Positions 6,516 through 12,587 of a stretch of 15,109 nucleotides of DNA are shown piece after piece (position 1 is the stretch's first letter; each line of letters begins with the position of its first letter). The notes below the pieces were generated by a model. The model had not been told where the DNA came from. It ran no database searches and saw only the letters and a list, made by a program, of their open reading frames with translations. The position numbers and the translations under genes are program-made. This DNA comes from CAZAKZ01 sp964485695 (GTDB lineage: Bacteria > Planctomycetota > JAFGQW01): positions 1 to 15,109 of the forward strand of contig CAZAKZ010000132.1 of the NCBI GenBank assembly GCA_964485695.1, read 5' to 3'.

Positions 6516-7858
6516 TCGGCGAAGCGGCACTCGTGGTCGGTTACTTCCTCGCCCTGTCCGTCGCGGGATTCTTCTGGGCCCTGGGTCTATCCGGAAGGTT
6601 AGGCGCGTTTTCACCGGCCCTCTTGGCCGCTGCCGCCTTTCCCGCCGGCGCCTGCCTTTTCGCGCTGACCGGCTTCATCCTCATGTGGCTCGGCTGTCCC
6701 TTCCGCCCGGCCGCGGTCCTCGTCGTGGTCGGAGCCCTGATCCTGGGCGGCATGGGTTTCTGTCTCGTCCGTCGGGGGCGGCCCGGATCGTCTCCGGTTC
6801 CGGCACGATGGGGTGGAAGGCAGTGGGCCGCGGTCGTTGCACTGCTGGTTCTCCTCGGGATCCAGGGCCGGAACCTGGTGACGGAAGACTACGGGGGTGA
6901 CGGCCGCGCCTACTGGCGGCTCAAGGCCCAGGTGCTGAGCCACGAGGGCACGGTCCGCTCCCCGGTGTTCCTGCATCCCCGCACTCACCACACGCACAAG
7001 CGATATCCCCTCATGGTGCCCGTGCTCCAGGCCGGCCTCATGACGCTGGATCCCGGCCTCTCCCAGGACGGCGAGCGCGCGGTCTACGCCGCCTTTCTTC
7101 TTTGCCTGTTCTTGCTGGTGTATGCCGGGCTACGGCACCACTGCACCACGTTCCAGTCGCTGCTCCTGCTCCTCGTCCTGACCATGGCCACCCACGACAG
7201 GCTGGCCGGGGGGTACGTCACGGTGGCGCTGGCGGTTTTCCTGCTCGGAACCCTGGTCTTCGGCCTCCGGTGGAGTGAGCACGGCTGCACTCCCTCTCTG
7301 TGGATGTCCGTGCTGTTCGCAGCGGGCCTCGTCTTCACGAAGTCCGAGGGGCTCCTCTACTTCGCCATCCTGGCGGCCCTGTTCGGTCTCACCGCCCTGA
7401 GGCGCCGGTCGCGTCCGGACCTGGTACGAGTCGCTGCCTTTGCCGGCGCGACCCTCCTGGTCTCGCTCCCGTGGCTGCTCTTCCGGCAGGAACTGCCGGC
7501 CACCTTCGAGGACGCCTATTTCGAGCACTTCACCCTGGATCGCTGCCTGGCCGGTCTGACCCGGGTGCCCTACCTCCTGAACATGATCGCCGGGGATTTT
7601 CTGTCCGTCCTGAACTGGGGCCCGGTGTGGATTCTCGGCGTCTGGGCCCTGTGGCAAACCCGGCTCCCTCTCACCCTCGTTCTGTTTCCGGCCGCGGTGC
7701 TCGGCCTGTGGCTGGTGATCAACGTCACCGATCCCCAGGGCCTGCACTACTACCTCAACACCTCCGAGCGCTTTCTCCTCTGCCTGACGCCGCTCGCGAT
7801 CTTGATGGCCGGCCGGGCCCTGGCGGTTTCTCCGGAGGGGGAGCGGGAAGGTCAATGA
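6512..7858 (+). CDS. Polytopic membrane protein, GT-C-like glycosyltransferase
   Basis: This 448-residue protein has about nine to eleven hydrophobic segments. The first large loop after the early helices holds EDYGGDGRAYWRLKA (125-139) and, further on, HKRYPLMVPVLQ (162-173). Acidic residues in the first outer loop, an aromatic-Lys-Ala motif and a YPLL-like motif are features of GT-C transferases, which use polyprenyl-phosphate sugars outside the membrane. TKSEGLL (276-282) and LHYYLNTSERFLL (411-423) match conserved positions seen in uncharacterised members of this superfamily. The substrate is unknown. The gene starts inside the stop of the preceding one (ATGA), so they are co-expressed. 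The assignment to GT-C is fairly good; another polytopic family is possible. Confidence 0.75.
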   Translation: MIGEAALVVGYFLALSVAGFFWALGLSGRLGAFSPALLAAAAFPAGACLFALTGFILMWLGCPFRPAAVLVVVGALILGGMGFCLVRRGRPGSSPVPARWGGRQWAAVVALLVLLGIQGRNLVTEDYGGDGRAYWRLKAQVLSHEGTVRSPVFLHPRTHHTHKRYPLMVPVLQAGLMTLDPGLSQDGERAVYAAFLLCLFLLVYAGLRHHCTTFQSLLLLLVLTMATHDRLAGGYVTVALAVFLLGTLVFGLRWSEHGCTPSLWMSVLFAAGLVFTKSEGLLYFAILAALFGLTALRRRSRPDLVRVAAFAGATLLVSLPWLLFRQELPATFEDAYFEHFTLDRCLAGLTRVPYLLNMIAGDFLSVLNWGPVWILGVWALWQTRLPLTLVLFPAAVLGLWLVINVTDPQGLHYYLNTSERFLLCLTPLAILMAGRALAVSPEGEREGQ

Positions 7859-7936
7859 AGAAATTGGCCATCTCCGGATCGATCTGTGATACCCTGTACG
7901 CATCCTCCACGGCCAGATTCACGAGGGAGATCCGCA

Positions 7937-9355
7937 ATGTCACGCCAGCGCATCTTGTTACTCCTGATCCTGCTCGGCCTGTGTCAGCCCCTCTCCGCCC
8001 AGTCGGTGACTTCGCTCCAGTCGGCCTGGCTCCAGGCGCCGGGTAGCTTCAAATTCCGCATCGATTCCGATGGAAGCCTGCTGCTCGTCCACGGCGTGCA
8101 CACCGGGCAGAACCGCCTCGTGGCCGTTCCGACCGCCGGGGGCGTGGAGCGCATCGTGTATACCCACAACAACCCGGGCACGAGGATCCTGGACTTCGCC
8201 CTCTCGGGCGACGGCAAGACCGCGGCATTCTCCCTGCGGGGCGGGACGATGTTCGGCCAACAGACCGTGTTCGGATTGTCGGTGGCCACCGGGAAGGTCA
8301 CCACCATCGCCACCCTCGCCACCGACCGGGACCCGTGGGACATCCGCCTGAGCCATGACGGGCGGTGGGCCCTGTTCCGGGCCTCGCGCTGGGTGCAGAT
8401 CGGCTCCGGGTGGACCTGGCGGGATCATATCTTCACGGCCCGGACCGACGGCTTGGTGCTTCACCAGGTGACGCAGACGCCGATCCACTTCGCCGCCTTA
8501 CGTCCCCCCGCGCTGAGCGACGACGGCACCACGGTGGCCTGGTTCAATGACCAGTACCAGCCGATGTGTGCGGACCGGGACGGCAAGAACCGGTCGGTTC
8601 TCCCCCTTCCACCGGGAAAACCCGTGTTGTCGTACCCCCAGATCTTCCCCGACGAGACAGGTCGCCGAATCTTCTACTCCTGCTGGGACAACCTCTATTC
8701 GGTCCTCCGGGGCGCGACGAGGTGCAACACGGTCTACTCCCTGCCGGGCGCCTTGTTCGAGGTCTCGAGCGACGGCGACCGCATTCGCGCGGTGCTCAAT
8801 CCCTGGGGCCGCGGCTCTTCCCTGATGCCGCTGAGCCGGACCCGCCTCGAGAAGATGTTCGAGTTCAGCTATATCCCGCAGGAGGCCGTTGCGTGGAGCC
8901 GGGACGGCAACGTGTGTGTCTGGATCGACGACGGCCGGCTGATGGGCCACCGCGCCATGGTGTGGAGGCACTCCATCCGGTTCGGCAGCAACCACCCGGT
9001 GCCTCCCGGAGGGGTGCTGAACATCGACCTGGAGGCTGCGGGGGCGGGAGGACACGCCTACTACATGGCGGCGTCTCTCGCAACGTCGCCGCCCATCCCG
9101 ATCCAGATCAAGCCGGGCAAGCGCCACGAGGTGCCGCTCGCCTTCGATCCCCTCTTCCTCGCCTCCTGGAACTTGCCCTCGATTTTCCGGAACTTCGTCG
9201 GCCTCCTCGATTCAGGCGGGCGAGCCCGGGCCGCTATCGCCGTTCCGGGAAATGCGAGATTGAAAGGCGTGTCGTTCTTCGTGGCCTACGTCACGATAGA
9301 CGCCCGGCCGAACGTCACCCACGTCTCGCGTGCGCAGCGCATTCGAATCCGGTAG
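7937..9355 (+). CDS. Secreted TolB/WD40-like beta-propeller protein
   Basis: The ATG at 7937 is preferred to an in-frame ATG at 7886 because GAGGGAGA (7923-7930) lies 6 bases before it and it opens a clean signal peptide (RQRILLLLILLGLCQPLSA, likely cut after A21). The mature part to about residue 350 shows repeated blade-like strands with SDDG, SGDG, SHDGRW and SRDGN motifs, as in TolB-type propellers (ILDFALSGDGKTAAFSL, DIRLSHDGRWALFRA, ALSDDGTTVAWF). The last 115 residues form a separate beta domain (GGVLNIDLEAAGAGG through FVGLLDSGGRARAAIAVPG to LKGVSFFVAYVTID). I associate this type of tail with secreted proteins of Planctomycetota and Acidobacteriota. No catalytic motif is seen; binding of protein or glycan outside the cell is a guess. 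It lies 78 bases after the GT-C gene, so it may be in the same transcript. Confidence 0.8.
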   Translation: MSRQRILLLLILLGLCQPLSAQSVTSLQSAWLQAPGSFKFRIDSDGSLLLVHGVHTGQNRLVAVPTAGGVERIVYTHNNPGTRILDFALSGDGKTAAFSLRGGTMFGQQTVFGLSVATGKVTTIATLATDRDPWDIRLSHDGRWALFRASRWVQIGSGWTWRDHIFTARTDGLVLHQVTQTPIHFAALRPPALSDDGTTVAWFNDQYQPMCADRDGKNRSVLPLPPGKPVLSYPQIFPDETGRRIFYSCWDNLYSVLRGATRCNTVYSLPGALFEVSSDGDRIRAVLNPWGRGSSLMPLSRTRLEKMFEFSYIPQEAVAWSRDGNVCVWIDDGRLMGHRAMVWRHSIRFGSNHPVPPGGVLNIDLEAAGAGGHAYYMAASLATSPPIPIQIKPGKRHEVPLAFDPLFLASWNLPSIFRNFVGLLDSGGRARAAIAVPGNARLKGVSFFVAYVTIDARPNVTHVSRAQRIRIR

Positions 9356-9406
9356 GGTGAAGTCGTCCGAAGATACGGGTCCTGGCGATTTCGGAAGGGA
9401 CTTGCC

Positions 9407-9814
9407 ATGCGCGGGTGGAGCTGGATTGCAGGATTCCTGATTCTCGTCCTCGTCGTCGTGCTCGCCGGCTGCGCCTCCCGGGCAGATCACGAGGCGTGTC
9501 GCCGGCAGCTGAGAGAATCCAGGCACGAGATGTCCCGGCTGCAGGCGGAGAATGCTAGTCTGAGGGACCAAATCGAAAAGATCAAGAAGAGTCTGTCCGC
9601 CGATGAACTCCTGGCCCGTTTGAAGGGGAAGCTGGATACCTTCGAGGCCCTCATGGATGAGAGGGGAGGACGCCGGGGCCGGATGGAGGCTGGGAAGCTC
9701 GACCGGGAGAAGCTGGTCGATATGCTATCCCAGATGCGGCTGATTATCCGGATGCTGGGAGACATCCAGACGCGCGCCATGGATGACCGGAACACGTCCA
9801 CGACGAGGCCTTGA
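9407..9814 (+). CDS. Small coiled-coil lipoprotein
   Basis: The 135-residue product begins with a lipoprotein signal peptide: hydrophobic residues 6-19 and the lipobox LAGC with the lipidated cysteine at position 22 (VVVLAGCASRAD). Residue +2 is Ala, not Asp, so by the E. coli rule it would go to the outer membrane. A coiled coil with heptad Leu/Ile runs through about 32-62 (RQLRESRHEMSRLQAENASL, then RDQIEKIKKSL), followed by a second helical part and a short polar tail. GGAAGGGA (9389-9396) makes a good ribosome site. It follows the propeller gene by 51 bases. No family is recognised; a structural or scaffold role at the envelope is likely. Confidence 0.8.
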   Translation: MRGWSWIAGFLILVLVVVLAGCASRADHEACRRQLRESRHEMSRLQAENASLRDQIEKIKKSLSADELLARLKGKLDTFEALMDERGGRRGRMEAGKLDREKLVDMLSQMRLIIRMLGDIQTRAMDDRNTSTTRP

Positions 9815-9832
9815 CCTGGGTTCGGGATCCCG

Positions 9833-12409
9833 TCACCGCCGGTTCCCGGCAAAGGGGCGGAACCCGGGGATCTTCACCCGCATGCGATAGAGCTCGCTGT
9901 ACCCGGCCACGTAGAGGATCCGGCCGTCCTTCCCCCCCCAGGCCAGCGCCGTGGCCGGCTCGGGCAGTGTCACCTTGGCGAGGCCCTTGCCGTTGGATGC
10001 CAGGATCCAGAGGTGGCGGGAGCCGGTCACGTACAGGTTGCCGGCCTGATCGGTGACCAGGCCGGTGGTTGCGAGATCCAGCCCCGACTGCATGATCCTG
10101 ACAAAAGACTTGCGGCCGGAGAGGTTGCCCTCCTCGTCCACCTGGAAGCGAAACAACAACTTCTCCTGCTGGTAATATTCTGCGACGTAGAGGTACCTTT
10201 CGTCGGGTGAGAACGCCAGGCCGGTCGGTCCGGCCATTTCCCGGTTGAGCAGGGTCAGCTTCCCATTGGACCAGCGGTAGACTCCGCAAAACTCCAGTTC
10301 CCGGGTCGTGTTCCGCGGGCCGTCATTGAGACCGAACAGGGGATCCACGAAGAAGACCGCACCGTCCGACCGGATCACGGGGCACCGGGGCGAGTTGAGT
10401 CGCTTGCCCTCGAACTTGTCCGCGAGCAGGGAGAGATTACGATTCCTGTCCAGACGGACTAGATTGCGGCTCCCGGACGTGGCCAGGAGCAGCCCCCCCT
10501 CCCGATCCAGCACCACCCCGTTCACGCCCGGATAGTCCAGGTAGACCACCCAGCCTCCCCGGGCCCCCGCCATGTCGAGGAGGAGTTCGAGGCGGCCGTC
10601 CGGCCAGTAGCGGTGGAGCGTGTTGTTCATCACGTCGGCAATGACCAGGCTCCCGTCGGGGCAACCCGTGACACCCAGAATGAGTTTGAAGTCGCGGGCC
10701 ACTTTTTCAGCCTCGATGTTCCGGGGAAGCACGGTATCCGCTTCCGGATCGAGCCGCTGCACGAGGACGTCCACGGGGACGGGCGGGCCGGCGGATACGC
10801 GGCGCTGGAACCGAATCCGGCCGTGTTCCCGCGGCTGGTTATCCAGGGCCATGCGGGGGGCGTTCTGGTCCACGTACATTGCCCTCGGTGGGTATTCGCT
10901 GGAGCCGATCTGCGTCCAGATGACGAACAGCACGCCGCCCGCCGCCGCTGCGGCCGGCGCCATGACGCGCCGGCGCGCCGGCACGTGCGCCAGCGCGGGC
11001 ACGGCGAATGCTGCCACCACCGTAAGCAGCAGGACCGTCTGGACCACGACCGAAAGCGTCTGCCCTGCGCCCAGGACGTTGGCAACCGTCAGGGTGGCCA
11101 CGCTCCGCGCCATCAGAGGGAAGATGTACGAGGTGAGTGGATTCAGGTCGACATGTTCAGGAGGGGTGTCGATGAACGGTGTCACCGCCATGATCATGGC
11201 AAAGACCAGGGCGGAGACGGTGGCGGTTGCGACGATCACGACCGAGATCGTGGTTTGGATCTGTCCGGTCAGGCGGCCCAGCCAGGCGGCGAGGGGAAAG
11301 AGCAAGAACGGCAAGGCTGCGGTGAGGTAGCGCGGCCCGGTGATGGCCCCGCCCACCCAGTAGTGGTGGGCCGAGATGATTACCAGCAACACCAGGAAGG
11401 CGGCCAGGGACCCGATTAGCGGCCGGCGCCAGGGTGAGGGCGCGCGAAAGGCGGATACCGCCGCGGGCACGACTAGCGCAAGCCACGGCGAGAAGATGAA
11501 GAGTCCCAGGGCCGGGCTGAACAGCAAGAGCGCCATCTTCACCGGGTCGGGGTATCCAAATCCGAGCGAGCTGGTGGTGGACAGACCGAACGCCTCGAAC
11601 TCGGTCTGGTAGCCCAGTTCCACGGCGCTGCCCGAGCTCATGTAGTTGTAGACCAGGAGGCAGCACGCCGGGACCAGAGGGCCCAGCAGAAAGATCACGC
11701 CCGACTTCCAGTGCACGCGGGATTTGCCGTGGAGGAAGGCGAGGATCGCGAGCACCACGGCCACGCCGATCGTCTGGTATTCTACGAGCACGCTGAAGCC
11801 GGCCGCGAGTCCGCCGAGCCAGTGCCATCGAGGGCGGGCGAATACGAGGATGAGAAACGCGGTGGCCAATCCCATGGCGGCCAGATTGTGGGCGAAGTAG
11901 ACCGTGGCGTACGTTCCGGCGTTGGTGGCCAGCGCGTAGAGCACGGTCAATCCCCAGGCCGCCACCGGAGGCGCCAGCCGTTCGAGGGCGCGTCCCAGAA
12001 AGAAGAGAAAGATCACGAACGGCAGGGTCAGCATCAAAACGCGGCCGAAGTAGAGCAACGCCGGGAGCTCCAGGCGACCGGGGGTGACGAGATCCAGCGC
12101 GAAGGCCGCCGGGGCCAGCCAGAACGCCGCGCCCGGTGGCTTGTTGGAGTAGAAGTGTCCGTTGCGAAAGACCAGGTCGTGATTGTATGAGTAGTCGCGG
12201 ACTTCCTGGTCCACGCACGTCTCGCCTCGCTGCGCCAGGGCCAGGGCCAGGTAGCCGTGGGCGCACTCGTTGACGCCCATGGAAAAGGGCCAGAAACCGA
12301 TGGGGAAGGCGAAGTAGAGGAACAGGGGCACCAGGATGCAGAGAACGCGACGGGTGTTCCAGCGTGTGGGGGCAGGTTTCGATTCCTGGGATATAATGCG
12401 GGTGGTCAT
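9833..12409 (-). CDS. GT-C-like membrane glycosyltransferase fused to an SMP-30/gluconolactonase-type propeller
   Basis: From the ATG at 12409 the product has 858 residues; a GTG at 12454 would add 15 and has no better ribosome site. Residues about 20-500 form a polytopic membrane part with at least ten hydrophobic segments. Its first outer loop holds GVNECAHGYLALALAQRG and then FYSNKPPGAAF (86-96), the S-x-KPPG type motif of dolichyl/polyprenyl-phosphate-mannose-type (GT39/ArnT-like) enzymes. A linker leads to a six-bladed propeller at about 570-850: GVNGVVLDREGGLLLATSGS, EGKRLNSP, GPTGLAFSPDERYLYVAEY, and DQAGNLYVTG. This matches the SGL (SMP-30/LRE) family. The usual metal ligands seem absent: Leu578, Thr729 and Thr782 stand where Glu, Asn and Asp are expected, so lactonase activity is unlikely. 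The propeller should sit on the outer face. The gene converges on the lipoprotein gene with an 18-base gap. Confidence 0.85.
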   Translation of the reverse strand: MTTRIISQESKPAPTRWNTRRVLCILVPLFLYFAFPIGFWPFSMGVNECAHGYLALALAQRGETCVDQEVRDYSYNHDLVFRNGHFYSNKPPGAAFWLAPAAFALDLVTPGRLELPALLYFGRVLMLTLPFVIFLFFLGRALERLAPPVAAWGLTVLYALATNAGTYATVYFAHNLAAMGLATAFLILVFARPRWHWLGGLAAGFSVLVEYQTIGVAVVLAILAFLHGKSRVHWKSGVIFLLGPLVPACCLLVYNYMSSGSAVELGYQTEFEAFGLSTTSSLGFGYPDPVKMALLLFSPALGLFIFSPWLALVVPAAVSAFRAPSPWRRPLIGSLAAFLVLLVIISAHHYWVGGAITGPRYLTAALPFLLFPLAAWLGRLTGQIQTTISVVIVATATVSALVFAMIMAVTPFIDTPPEHVDLNPLTSYIFPLMARSVATLTVANVLGAGQTLSVVVQTVLLLTVVAAFAVPALAHVPARRRVMAPAAAAAGGVLFVIWTQIGSSEYPPRAMYVDQNAPRMALDNQPREHGRIRFQRRVSAGPPVPVDVLVQRLDPEADTVLPRNIEAEKVARDFKLILGVTGCPDGSLVIADVMNNTLHRYWPDGRLELLLDMAGARGGWVVYLDYPGVNGVVLDREGGLLLATSGSRNLVRLDRNRNLSLLADKFEGKRLNSPRCPVIRSDGAVFFVDPLFGLNDGPRNTTRELEFCGVYRWSNGKLTLLNREMAGPTGLAFSPDERYLYVAEYYQQEKLLFRFQVDEEGNLSGRKSFVRIMQSGLDLATTGLVTDQAGNLYVTGSRHLWILASNGKGLAKVTLPEPATALAWGGKDGRILYVAGYSELYRMRVKIPGFRPFAGNRR

Positions 12410-12461
12410 TGAACCGGGATTCTGGCTACCTGGAAGGCTTACGCCTCCGTCCACCTGGGGA

Positions 12462-12481
12462 ACGATCGGCCGGCCGATCGT
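12462..12481. repeat. 20-base perfect palindrome
   Basis: ACGATCGGCC is followed at once by its reverse complement, giving perfect twofold symmetry over 20 bases. It lies about 53 bases before the ATG of the downstream GT-C fusion gene, so a dimeric regulator could bind there, or an RNA hairpin with a GGCC loop could form in that gene's leader. It is followed on the + strand, after ten bases, by T6 (12493-12498). Confidence 0.5.
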
Positions 12482-12505
12482 CCATTCCTTCGTTTTTTGT
12501 TGTTG

Positions 12506-12567
12506 GCCGGCCCACCCATGATAGGCAATTGCGGGCCGGCGGGGAATCCCGGATCACGGGCTTTTTT
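12506..12567 (+). terminator. Hairpins and T6 tract in + orientation, possible orphan terminator
   Basis: GCCGGCCC (12506-12513) pairs with GGGCCGGC (12533-12540) around 19 bases. Next, CCCG (12548-12551) pairs with CGGG (12557-12560) over a GATCA loop and is followed by C and six T (12562-12567). A T-tract after a hairpin marks intrinsic termination on the + strand, but both flanking genes run on the - strand, where these would be A-tracts. The 4-pair stem is short. No T-tract terminator for the cytochrome gene was found. Confidence 0.3.
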
Positions 12568-12587
12568 GTGGAGTCGCTCCCCGGGGG

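Noticed and set aside
9823..9832. CGGGATCCCG palindrome between the convergent lipoprotein and GT-C fusion genes as a terminator
   Set aside because: No T-run follows on either strand and a 10-base palindrome leaves only a very short stem.
11157..12266. A 369-codon - strand frame inside the GT-C fusion gene
   Set aside because: It is Arg/Pro/Gly-rich and lacks hydrophobic pattern, while the chosen frame has regular membrane spans and the KPPG motif.
12439..12519. A 26-codon basic ORF (MGGPANNKKRRNG...) on the - strand in the gap before the GT-C fusion gene
   Set aside because: It has no ribosome site, runs across the palindrome and is short enough to be chance.
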